This document shows positions 1 to 6,514 of a stretch of 7,607 bases of DNA, piece after piece. The position numbers were made by a program, and so were the translations under genes. The stretch comes from an uncultured Collinsella sp. (lineage in GTDB: Bacteria; Actinomycetota; Coriobacteriia; Coriobacteriales; Coriobacteriaceae): contig CABUJL010000087.1 in the NCBI GenBank assembly GCA_902491915.1, forward strand, positions 1-7,607. The letters are read 5' to 3'. The notes under the pieces are model-generated. The model was not told the origin of the DNA, ran no database searches, and saw nothing but the letters and a program-made list of their open reading frames with translations. How positions within the stretch are numbered: position 1 is the stretch's first letter; each line of letters starts with the position of its first letter.

Positions 1-920
1 CCTTCATGACCGAGCTCTATCGCCACATTGGCCCCAACACCGACGTTCCCGCCGGCGACCTGGGCGTTGGCGGCCGCGAGGTTGCCTACCTGTTCGGTCA
101 GTACAAGCGCCTGACCAACGAGTGGACCGGCGTCCTTACCGGCAAGGGCCTCTCCTTTGGCGGCTCGCTCGCCCGTACCGAGGCTACCGGCTACGGCCTG
201 GCCTACTTTGTGGACGAGTACCTCAAGAGCCGCGGCGACTCCTTCGAGGGCAAGAACGTCGTCGTTCACGGCTCCGGTAACGTCGCCATCTACGCCGTCC
301 AGAAGGTTTCCCAGCTCGGCGGTAAGGTGCTCGCCTGCTCCGATACCCACGGCTGGGTTGAGGATCCCGACGGCATCGACTACACCGTGCTCGAGCATGT
401 CTACAACAAGAAGCGCTCCGGCCACGACAAGGGCGTTACGCTCGCTATGTACCTCGACGAGAAGCCCAATGCCGTGTGGCACGAGGGCGACGGCCGTGGC
501 GTGTGGCAGCTGCCCTGCGACATCGCGCTGCCCTGCGCTCGCGAGAACACGTTGCTGCTCGAGGACGCCCAGGCGCTCGTCGCCAACGGCTGCAAGGTGG
601 TCGGCGAGGGCGCGAACATGCCCACGACCATCGAGGCCACGACCTACTTCCAGGAGAACGGCGTCGCCTTTATGCCCGGTAAGGCTGCCAACGCCGGCGG
701 CGTGCTCGTGTCCGGCCTGGAGATGAGCCAGAACGCCGAGCACCTGTCCTGGACCTTCGAGGAGGTCGACGGCAAGCTCGAGCAGCTCATGCGCGGCATG
801 TTCCACAACGTGGACGACACCGCCAAGGAGTATGGCCAGGAGGGCAACTTCGTCATGGGCGCCAACATCGCCGGCTTCCTGAAGGTCGCCGACGCCATGC
901 TCGCCCAGGGCGTCTGCTAA
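1..920 (+). CDS. gdhA: Glutamate dehydrogenase, C-terminal two thirds (5' end outside window)
   Basis: This cytoplasmic enzyme interconverts glutamate with 2-oxoglutarate plus ammonia, using NAD(P). The reading frame is open from base 3 and about 305 residues are visible, ending at TAA 918-920. Compared from memory with E. coli GdhA (447 residues), about 150 N-terminal residues lie upstream, so the ATG at 6 is an internal methionine and not the start. Counting from that ATG, PAGDLGVGGRE (15-25) carries the family's catalytic aspartate (D18), TGKGLSFGGS is at 45-54, the Rossmann loop GSGNVA is at 89-94, EGANMPTTIEAT is at 201-212 and GKAANAGGV is at 225-233. The end, VADAMLAQGVC, nearly matches the E. 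coli C-terminus. The segment after the second Rossmann strand (CSDTHG, 111-116) resembles NADP-type enzymes, but I do not consider cofactor choice settled. An intrinsic terminator follows 26 bases after the stop, so this is the last gene of its transcript. Confidence 0.97.
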   Translation, partial: FMTELYRHIGPNTDVPAGDLGVGGREVAYLFGQYKRLTNEWTGVLTGKGLSFGGSLARTEATGYGLAYFVDEYLKSRGDSFEGKNVVVHGSGNVAIYAVQKVSQLGGKVLACSDTHGWVEDPDGIDYTVLEHVYNKKRSGHDKGVTLAMYLDEKPNAVWHEGDGRGVWQLPCDIALPCARENTLLLEDAQALVANGCKVVGEGANMPTTIEATTYFQENGVAFMPGKAANAGGVLVSGLEMSQNAEHLSWTFEEVDGKLEQLMRGMFHNVDDTAKEYGQEGNFVMGANIAGFLKVADAMLAQGVC

Positions 921-946
921 ATCTTCGCTCGATATAGCATGTGATG

Positions 947-978
947 AGGCTCCCAGCTATCCGGCTGGGAGCCTTTTT
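947..978 (+). terminator. Rho-independent terminator of gdhA
   Basis: An 11-bp perfect stem (AGGCTCCCAGC at 947-957 with GCTGGGAGCCT at 964-974) encloses a 6-nt loop and runs straight into five T's (974-978). It sits 26 bases after the gdhA stop. The U-tract is on the + strand only, so it serves gdhA and separates it from the molybdenum hydroxylase operon. Confidence 0.92.
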
Positions 979-1008
979 CTATGGTGACGATGGCGGCGGC
1001 CCCTCGTT

Positions 1009-1017
1009 TGGTACACT
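1009..1017 (+). promoter_or_regulatory. Possible extended -10 element for the molybdenum hydroxylase operon
   Basis: TGG followed by TACACT (1012-1017) fits a TGn-extended -10 box, matching TATAAT at four of six bases. Initiation would fall near 1024, about 18 bases before the ATG at 1042. No recognisable -35 lies 16-18 bases upstream. A promoter is expected here because the gdhA terminator lies just upstream, but this exact assignment is weak. Confidence 0.3.
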
Positions 1018-1041
1018 TAAAAGTACTGGACAAGTGAAGAG

Positions 1042-1956
1042 ATGGGGGAGAACGTGCTCAAGTTCGGTACCTACGTCCGTGTTGGAAACGCGGCCGAAGC
1101 CTATGAGCTCTTGCAGAAGAACCGCAACAACAAGATTGTGGGCGGCGGCATCTGGATGCGCCTGGGTTCGCGTCGTGTGGCGACGGCGATTGACCTTTCG
1201 GCCTGCGGACTCGATCAAATCGAGGAGACCGAGACCGAGTTTCGCATCGGTGCCATGTGCACCCTGCGCCAGCTCGAGCGTCATGTCGGGCTCAATGCGC
1301 TTGTCAACCATGTCTTTGAGTTTGCCGTCCACGACATCGTGGGCGTTCAGTTGCGCAACACCGCCACGGTGGGCGGCAGCATCTACGGCCGCTTTGGCTT
1401 CTCTGACGTTCTCTCCGCCTTCCTCGCGCTCGATTCCTATGTTGAGCTGACGGGCGCCGGTCGCGTGCCGCTCGCCGAGTTCGTTGACATGGGCTACGTG
1501 CGCGACGTGATCGAGCACGTCGTGGTCGTCAAGTACGATTACCGCGCAAGCTACGAAGCCGTGCGCAAGGCCGCGACCGACTTCCCCTCCTTAAACGTCA
1601 CCGCTGCCTGGTGGGACAACAGCTGGCATGTCACCGTGGGCGCCCGCCCGCTGCGCGCGACCCTGCTGCGGGGCGAGGCATGCGGCCTGGTGAACGAGCA
1701 GCCTTCCGAGGACGAGCTGCGTGCCCTTGCCGCGTCCGTGCGCGCGCTGAGCTACGGCACCAACCTGTGGGGCTCAGCCGAGTACCGCCGTCGCATCTCG
1801 GCGCCGCTTGCCGTGCAGGCCGTGCGTCGCGCCGCCGGCATCGAGCTTTCGGCCGCGCTTGCCCGCGAGCTCGAGACCGTGCAGATCCCTAAGTTCGCCA
1901 CGGACGAGTATTCCTGCCGCCGCGTGCCCGGCGTCGATTCTAGCGAGGTGCGCTAA
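1042..1956 (+). CDS. FAD-binding subunit of a xanthine dehydrogenase-family molybdenum hydroxylase
   Basis: This 304-residue protein is the flavin subunit that passes electrons between the 2Fe-2S clusters of its partner and an external acceptor. The first FAD-contact motif, KIVGGGIWM, is at 31-39. The second, RNTATVGGSIYG, is at 105-116 and matches the family pattern in which TxGG contacts the FAD diphosphate. The C-terminal part includes WGSAEYRRRISAPLAVQAVR at 243-262, typical of the CO-dehydrogenase flavoprotein C-terminal domain. Length is normal, and there is no extra Fe-S cysteine motif of the kind seen in 4-hydroxybenzoyl-CoA reductase. The start is uncertain: ATG 1042 has only a weak upstream GGA (1028-1030), while GTG 1054 would give a protein beginning at LKFGTYV, where related proteins as I recall them start, but its GGAG lies only 3 bases away. 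The stop shares one base with the next start, so the two are translationally coupled. It resembles the E. coli YgfM type. Confidence 0.9.
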   Translation: MGENVLKFGTYVRVGNAAEAYELLQKNRNNKIVGGGIWMRLGSRRVATAIDLSACGLDQIEETETEFRIGAMCTLRQLERHVGLNALVNHVFEFAVHDIVGVQLRNTATVGGSIYGRFGFSDVLSAFLALDSYVELTGAGRVPLAEFVDMGYVRDVIEHVVVVKYDYRASYEAVRKAATDFPSLNVTAAWWDNSWHVTVGARPLRATLLRGEACGLVNEQPSEDELRALAASVRALSYGTNLWGSAEYRRRISAPLAVQAVRRAAGIELSAALARELETVQIPKFATDEYSCRRVPGVDSSEVR

Positions 1957-4787
1957 TGGCTGCCAAACTCATCGATCTTTCCTTTACGCTCAACGGCCGC
2001 AAGGTCAAGGTTCAGATTGCCCCCGACACCATGCTCTTTGCGCTGCTGCGCGAGCAGGGTTGCGCGTCGGTGCGCTGTGCCTGCGAAACCACCAACTGCG
2101 GCCTGTGCACGGTGTGGCTCGACGGCGACCCGGTGCTGAGCTGCTCGGTTCCCGCCGCCCGTGTTGAGGGACACACCATCACCACGCTTGAGGGCCTTAA
2201 GGTCGAGTCCGAGGCTCTCGCCCGTGCGATGGCTGCCGAAGGCGCCGAGCAGTGCGGTTTTTGCGCCCCCGGCCTCATTATGAACGTGCTGGCGCTTGCC
2301 CGCGCCGCCAAGGAGGACCCGAGCCTCGTCGCCACGCGCGAGGAGCTCTCGCGCCAGCTCGCCGGCAACCTGTGCCGTTGCAGCGGCTACGAGAGCCAGC
2401 TGCGCGCCATCGTCCGCTTCCTCAACGAGTCCGGCGTGCAGGTGGGCTTTGAGATGCCCGAGCTGCCGGTCAATAACACCAGCTCCGACGGTGTCTCCTA
2501 CAAGCAGATCACTCACAAGCAGCCCAAGAAGGACTCGAAGGCCCTGCTCGAGGGGCGTCCCGTCTACACGGGCGACTTGGTGCCCGCCGGCGCCCTGATC
2601 GTCAAGCTCAAGCGCAGCCCGTATGCCCGCGCCAAGATCCGCTCCATCGATACGTCGCGTGCCCTGAAGGTGCCTGGCGTGGTGGGCGTCTACACCTACG
2701 AGGACGTGCCCAAGCGCCGCTTTACCATCGCCGGCCAGAGCTATCCGCAGCCTTCGCCCTACGACCGTCTGATTCTTGAGAACCTGGTGCGCTACCAAAA
2801 CGAGGAGGTGGCGATCGTCGCCGCCGAGACTGAGGAGGCCGCCGACAAGGCGCTCAAGCTCATCAAGGTCGACTACGAGGTGCTTGAGCCCCTGCTCGAC
2901 TTTACCCAGGCGCTCGATAACGACATCGTGGTCCACCCCGAGGGCGACGTGACCTTTATGTTCCCGCAGGGCGGCGACGTGTCCCGCAACCTGGTGTGCA
3001 GCGGTACCAGCGATTTTGGCAACCTTGACAAGGCGTTCGCCCAGAGCGACATCGTGTTCACCCGCACCTACACCAGCCAGGCCACGCAGACCGCGCCCAT
3101 GGAAACCTTCCGCGCCTTCGCGACGACCGACGCGTTTGGGCGTATCTCGGTGACCACCTCCACGCAGGTGCCCTTCCACGTGCGCCGCATGGTCGCGCAG
3201 TCGCTCGATATCCCGCAGTCGCAGGTGCAGGTCATTAAGCCGCGCATCGGCGGCGGCTTTGGCTCCAAGCAGACGGGCTGCTGCGAGATCTTCGTGGCGT
3301 TCGTTACCCAGCAGACCGGCCGTCCGAGCTACTGCTGCTACACCCGCGAGGAGACCATCACCGCGGGCAACTCGCGCCACCAGATGCAGATGACCGTTAA
3401 GCTGGGCGCCATGAACGACGGCACCATCACGGCCATCGACCTGCATACGCTGTCCAACGCCGGCGCCTATGGCGAGCATGCCACCACGACGATCGGCCTT
3501 TCGGGCCACAAGAGCCTGCCCATCTACAACCACGTGAAGGCGAGCCGCTTTAGCTGGGACGCCGTCTACACCAATACCAACCGTGGCGGTGCGTATCGCG
3601 GCTACGGTGCCACCCAGGGCCAGTTTGCCGTGGAGAGCGCCGTCAACGAGCTCGCCGATATGCTGCACATGGACCCCGCCGACCTGCGCCTTAAGAACAT
3701 CGTGCGCGAGGGCGAGATCATGCCGCAGTACTACAACGAGAAGCTCAACGCCTGCGCACTCGACCGCTGCCTGCTGCGCGCGATGGACATGATCGGCTGG
3801 CGCGACAAGCCGCTGGCCGTGGACCTGGGCGACCGCGTTCGCGCCCTGGGCTGCGCGCTCACCATGCAGGGCTCGGGCATCTCTAACGTGGACATCGCCG
3901 GCATCGATATGCGCCTGGAAGAGGACGGCTTCATTACCATCGGTACCGGCGCCACCGATAACGGCATGGGCGTCGACACGATTCTGGCGCAGATTGCCGC
4001 CGAGGAGCTGGGCGTGGAGAGCTCGCTTATCGTGGTGCGCGGCGTGGACACCGACGTGTCGCCGTTCGACGCCGGCTCGTACGCGAGCTCCGGTACCTAC
4101 GTGACGGGCCTTGCCGCCAAGAACGCCGCGACCGAGCTGCGTGAGAAGATTTGCGCCAAGGCCGCCCAGATGTGGGACGTGGACGCCGCCGACGTGGTCT
4201 TCGATGGTCAGTACGTGCGCCTGTCCGACGAGCGTGCCGCGCGCGAGCAGAACCGTTACCTCACGCTGCGTGACTTTGCCAACCTGTGCGTCAAGAACAT
4301 CGCGGGCGGCGACGCGCTCACCTCGCATGCCTCTGCCTGCCTGCCCGTTTCGCCTCCGCCGTTTATGGCCGGCATCGCCGAGGTCGAGGTCGACAAGGCC
4401 ACCGGCAAGGTGACCGTGGTGGACTACGTGGCGGCTGTGGACTGCGGCACCGTTATCAACGAGGCGCTCGCGCGCGTCCAGGCCGAGGGTGGCATTGCCC
4501 AGGGTATCGGTCACGCGCTCTACGAGATTGTCGAGCACGACGACCGCGGCCGCCTGCGCACCGGCAACTTTATGAGCTACAAGCTGCCCACGCGCCTGGA
4601 TATCGGCAGCATTCGCGTGGCCTTTGAGCCGAGTTACGAGCCGACGGGCCCGTTTGGCGCCAAGTCGATCGGCGAGGTCGTCATCAACACGCCGCTCGCC
4701 GCCGTGGCCTCGGCCGTGGCACATGCCACCGGACATCAGGTCCGCTCGCTGCCCATCACGCCCGAGAAGGCCCTGCTGGGGGAGTAG
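1956..4787 (+). CDS. Molybdenum hydroxylase, fused 2Fe-2S and molybdopterin-binding subunit (xanthine dehydrogenase/XdhD type)
   Basis: This 943-residue protein hydroxylates its substrate at a molybdenum-pterin centre and sends electrons through two 2Fe-2S clusters to the FAD subunit encoded just upstream. The N-terminal ferredoxin domain holds C43, C48, C51 and C63, with the 12-residue last spacing of bacterial members. The second cluster domain holds C100, C103, C140 and C142 (QCGFC, NLCRCSGY). From about 195 on comes the aldehyde oxidase/xanthine dehydrogenase fold: GGGFGSK (432-438), GGAYRGYGATQ (544-554), TGATDNGMG (664-672), DVSPFDAGSYAS (700-711) and KSIGE (903-907), whose E907 is the likely catalytic base. 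GAGG at 1945-1948, seven bases before the ATG, is a good ribosome site. Size and fused layout resemble E. coli XdhD (956 residues), so purines are a reasonable substrate guess. By-eye comparison shows Q439 where bovine xanthine dehydrogenase has E802, so the substrate remains open. No cofactor-maturation genes (xdhC or mocA type) are in the window. Confidence 0.93.
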   Translation: MAAKLIDLSFTLNGRKVKVQIAPDTMLFALLREQGCASVRCACETTNCGLCTVWLDGDPVLSCSVPAARVEGHTITTLEGLKVESEALARAMAAEGAEQCGFCAPGLIMNVLALARAAKEDPSLVATREELSRQLAGNLCRCSGYESQLRAIVRFLNESGVQVGFEMPELPVNNTSSDGVSYKQITHKQPKKDSKALLEGRPVYTGDLVPAGALIVKLKRSPYARAKIRSIDTSRALKVPGVVGVYTYEDVPKRRFTIAGQSYPQPSPYDRLILENLVRYQNEEVAIVAAETEEAADKALKLIKVDYEVLEPLLDFTQALDNDIVVHPEGDVTFMFPQGGDVSRNLVCSGTSDFGNLDKAFAQSDIVFTRTYTSQATQTAPMETFRAFATTDAFGRISVTTSTQVPFHVRRMVAQSLDIPQSQVQVIKPRIGGGFGSKQTGCCEIFVAFVTQQTGRPSYCCYTREETITAGNSRHQMQMTVKLGAMNDGTITAIDLHTLSNAGAYGEHATTTIGLSGHKSLPIYNHVKASRFSWDAVYTNTNRGGAYRGYGATQGQFAVESAVNELADMLHMDPADLRLKNIVREGEIMPQYYNEKLNACALDRCLLRAMDMIGWRDKPLAVDLGDRVRALGCALTMQGSGISNVDIAGIDMRLEEDGFITIGTGATDNGMGVDTILAQIAAEELGVESSLIVVRGVDTDVSPFDAGSYASSGTYVTGLAAKNAATELREKICAKAAQMWDVDAADVVFDGQYVRLSDERAAREQNRYLTLRDFANLCVKNIAGGDALTSHASACLPVSPPPFMAGIAEVEVDKATGKVTVVDYVAAVDCGTVINEALARVQAEGGIAQGIGHALYEIVEHDDRGRLRTGNFMSYKLPTRLDIGSIRVAFEPSYEPTGPFGAKSIGEVVINTPLAAVASAVAHATGHQVRSLPITPEKALLGE

Positions 4788-4818
4788 GCGAGGAGCCGCT
4801 GTATCTGCTCTTTGCCTA
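4785..4818 (+). other. Hairpin overlapping the molybdenum hydroxylase stop codon
   Basis: TAGGCGAGGAGC (4785-4796) pairs with GCTCTTTGCCTA (4807-4818) over 12 consecutive positions, ten Watson-Crick and two G-U, around a 10-nt loop. The left arm begins with the stop codon TAG. The G-U pairs would be C-A mismatches in the opposite-strand transcript, which favours a role in the + strand RNA. No U-tract follows, so it is not a standard intrinsic terminator. It could protect the mRNA 3' end or help termination by another route. Confidence 0.6.
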
Positions 4819-4829
4819 GCCCGGGGAAA

Positions 4830-4865
4830 CTGCAGCCCACTTTTCGACCGAATTGTGGGCTGCAG
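4830..4865. repeat. 11-bp inverted repeat between the molybdenum hydroxylase and the tRNA
   Basis: CTGCAGCCCAC (4830-4840) is perfectly complementary to GTGGGCTGCAG (4855-4865) across 14 bases. Inside, TTC (4843-4845) can pair with GAA (4850-4852) after a 2x2 mismatch, leaving a 4-nt loop. There is no T-run on either side, so it lacks the tail of an intrinsic terminator on either strand. Function unknown; an RNA stability element, a protein-binding palindrome or an interspersed repeat are all possible. Confidence 0.65.
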
Positions 4866-4879
4866 AGGATAGCCGATGG

Positions 4880-4916
4880 GGGTAGCTAAAAAAGCCCCGT
4901 CCCAAATTAGCTACCC
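4880..4916. repeat. 10-bp inverted repeat with TAGCTA arms
   Basis: GGGTAGCTAA (4880-4889) is perfectly complementary to TTAGCTACCC (4907-4916) with 17 bases between. Each arm contains the self-palindromic hexamer TAGCTA. The spacer holds an A-run then GCCCCGTCCC; the matching T-run on the minus strand lies inside the loop, not after the stem, so it is not a normal terminator. It may be an operator pair, a structured 3' UTR element or a genome-wide intergenic repeat. Confidence 0.6.
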
Positions 4917-4964
4917 TGTTCCGCTGTAACTCGTGGTGAGGTCGTGAGCTTGTAAAAGGTGTGC

Positions 4965-4993
4965 GTGCGCTTGCCGTTCGTATCTGCTATCAT
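4965..4993 (+). promoter_or_regulatory. Probable promoter of the tRNA-Leu gene (extended -10)
   Basis: TGCTATCAT (4985-4993) is an extended -10: TGn followed by TATCAT, matching TATAAT at four of six bases. Initiation near 5000 would place the tRNA 5' end (5013) about 13 bases into the transcript, usual for a processed tRNA. Seventeen bases upstream the -35 position reads GTGCGC (4965-4970), a poor match to TTGACA. The same bases recur at the same spacing upstream of clpP. Confidence 0.5.
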
Positions 4994-5012
4994 TCCTAGT
5001 CTGTGCGCTCAT

Positions 5013-5096
5013 GCGGGCGTGGCGGAATTGGTAGACGCGCCAGATTTAGGTTCTGGTGGGATTCCCGTGAAGGTTCGAGTCCTTTCGCCCGCACCA
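5013..5096 (+). tRNA. tRNA-Leu, anticodon UAG
   Basis: This 84-nt class II tRNA reads CUA and other CUN leucine codons. The acceptor stem GCGGGCG (5013-5019) pairs with CGCCCGC (5086-5092), followed by discriminator A and an encoded CCA (5094-5096). The anticodon stem CCAGA/TCTGG (5040-5044, 5052-5056) encloses TTTAGGT, giving anticodon TAG at 5047-5049. The long variable arm (about 5057-5068, with GGG and CCC able to pair) is typical of leucine tRNAs. The T arm has loop TTCGAGT (5074-5080). tig follows 90 bases downstream. Confidence 0.98.
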
Positions 5097-5111
5097 ACGC
5101 ACCCGCGTTGG
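5094..5111 (+). other. Short hairpin abutting the tRNA 3' end
   Basis: CCAACGC (5094-5100) pairs perfectly with GCGTTGG (5105-5111) around a 4-nt loop. The left arm starts with the last three bases of the tRNA (CC and A of the CCA), so it could form only in a precursor. No U-tract follows, making it a poor terminator. It may affect 3' processing or be incidental. Confidence 0.4.
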
Positions 5112-5173
5112 CTTATGCCCTCGCGACGCTTGTTGCATAAAGGTACCAGCACCTCAGATAAGCTGGGCAGTAT

Positions 5174-5180
5174 GAGGAGG
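5174..5180 (+). promoter_or_regulatory. tig: Ribosome binding site that sets the tig start
   Basis: GAGGAGG is a full Shine-Dalgarno sequence. It lies after the in-frame ATG at 5172, so that ATG is unlikely to be the start. It sits 3 bases before GTG 5184 and 6 bases before TTG 5187; the second spacing is better. Confidence 0.8.
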
Positions 5181-5186
5181 AACGTG

Positions 5187-6485
5187 TTGAACATCACCGC
5201 TTCTGACGTCAAGGACGCCAAGCTCACCGCTACGGTCACCGTCCCGGCCGCCGACGTCGACGCCGCGATCAAGAAGGCCTACAAGGACACCGCCAAGAAG
5301 TACCGCTTCCCGGGCTTCCGTGCCGGTAAGGCTCCCCGTCCGGTCATCGACTCCGCACTTGGCGCCGAGGCTACCCTCGCTCAGGCCACCAACGACCTGA
5401 TCGCCGCCAACGAGCCCGCCGTCCTCAACGAGCTGGACATCGTCCCCACCAAGAACGGTGACTACAAGGAGCTCGACCTCGCCAAGGATCACGAGGACTA
5501 CACCTACGCCGTCGAGTTCTCCCTGCGTCCCGCTGCCGAGCTCTCCTCCTTCGACGCCGTCGAGATCGAGATGCCCCCTGCGGAGGTCACCGAGTCCGAG
5601 ATCAACAACCAGGTCGAGATGCTCCTCAACTACCGTGCCACCTTCGAGGACGTCGAGGGTCGCGCCGTCGAGGCTGACGACTATGTGACCGTCGACCTCA
5701 AGGCCGTCGAGAACGCTGACAACTTCGCCGCCGAGGGCCGCATGCTCATCGCCGGTAGCGACAGCAACCCCGCAGAGTTCAACGAGGCCCTGATCGGCGC
5801 CAACGTTGACGATGTCAAGACCGTCACCTGGACCGATGAGGTCGAGGAGGGCGAGGAGGCCGAGACCCACACCGTCGAGGTCACCGTCAAGGGTATCAAG
5901 GTCCGCAACACCCCCGAGCTCACCGACGAGCTCGTCAAGTCCGACTTTGGCTTTGACAGCATCGACGCTATGCGCGACGCCATCAAGATCGAGATCGAGC
6001 AGGACAAGGCTTCCCGCCTCCCGGCCGAGAAGGAGAACCGTTGCGTCTCCGCTCTCGCCGAACGTCTGCAGCTCGACGAGATGGATGCCGACTACGAGCA
6101 GTCCGTCTTTGAGGAGCTTGGCCAGAACTTCCTGTCCAACCTCGCTGCCCGCGGCATGACCCTCGACACCTGGCTGCCCGCTTCCGGCCTGACCATGGAG
6201 CAGTTCATCGGCGACCTGCACAAGCAGGCCAACGACGTTGCCCGTGAGTCCCTGGCTCTCGACGCCCTCGCCCGTGAGCTCAAGATCGAGGTCACCGAGG
6301 ACGACATCAACGCTGAGTTCGAGAAGGCTGGCGTCAAGGACGTCGAGGCTTCCAAGGCTGAGTTCATCGCCGATGGCCGCATGCCTGCCGTCCGCGAGTC
6401 CATCCGTCGCTCCAAGGCCGTCGATCACCTGGTCGAGAACGCCAAGGTGACCGAGGTCGACGAGACCGCCAAGGACGCCGAGTAA
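5187..6485 (+). CDS. tig: Trigger factor, ribosome-associated chaperone
   Basis: Trigger factor binds at the ribosome exit tunnel and shields nascent chains; many members also carry prolyl isomerase activity. From TTG 5187 the protein has 432 residues, the same as E. coli Tig as I recall it. The ribosome-docking signature GFRAGKAP is at 43-50, in register with E. coli GFRKGK at 43-48. The FKBP-like middle domain spans about 155-240 and ends before TPELTDELV (242-250). The rest (about 250-420) is the helical chaperone body, with an acidic tail. The start is non-ATG: GTG 5184 is the alternative, giving one more residue. An in-frame extension back to about 4959 would run through the tRNA and is not real. 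In the FKBP domain the E. coli loop around PGFEDGI reads PAEFNEALI (195-203), so isomerase activity may be reduced. It lies between tRNA-Leu and clpP, the common bacterial tig-clpP-clpX order. Codon use is strongly biased (nearly all AAG for Lys and GAG for Glu), fitting high expression. Confidence 0.97.
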   Translation: MNITASDVKDAKLTATVTVPAADVDAAIKKAYKDTAKKYRFPGFRAGKAPRPVIDSALGAEATLAQATNDLIAANEPAVLNELDIVPTKNGDYKELDLAKDHEDYTYAVEFSLRPAAELSSFDAVEIEMPPAEVTESEINNQVEMLLNYRATFEDVEGRAVEADDYVTVDLKAVENADNFAAEGRMLIAGSDSNPAEFNEALIGANVDDVKTVTWTDEVEEGEEAETHTVEVTVKGIKVRNTPELTDELVKSDFGFDSIDAMRDAIKIEIEQDKASRLPAEKENRCVSALAERLQLDEMDADYEQSVFEELGQNFLSNLAARGMTLDTWLPASGLTMEQFIGDLHKQANDVARESLALDALARELKIEVTEDDINAEFEKAGVKDVEASKAEFIADGRMPAVRESIRRSKAVDHLVENAKVTEVDETAKDAE

Positions 6486-6514
6486 TTCTCGCCACCTTGC
6501 CCGCGAGCGCATGC

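Noticed and set aside
1953..4736. A 927-codon open frame on the minus strand, opposite the molybdenum hydroxylase
   Set aside because: Its translation is a low-complexity mix of Ala, Gly, Val, Leu, His, Arg and Asp with no domain, as expected from reading a GC-rich, strongly biased gene backwards. The + strand frame has clear Fe-S and Mo motifs.
1956..4787. Possible selenoprotein in the molybdenum hydroxylase
   Set aside because: There is no in-frame TGA and no sign of an insertion element. Selenium in this family, when present, is a cofactor ligand and cannot be read from the gene.
4959..5186. In-frame upstream extension of tig from 4959
   Set aside because: It would translate straight through the tRNA-Leu gene and its promoter, and would add 76 residues absent from trigger factors. 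The strong GAGGAGG site at 5174 marks the real start.
5154..6512. A 452-codon open frame on the minus strand, opposite tig
   Set aside because: Composed largely of Leu, Gly, Val and Asp repeats with no recognisable fold; it mirrors the Glu, Lys and Ala codons of tig.
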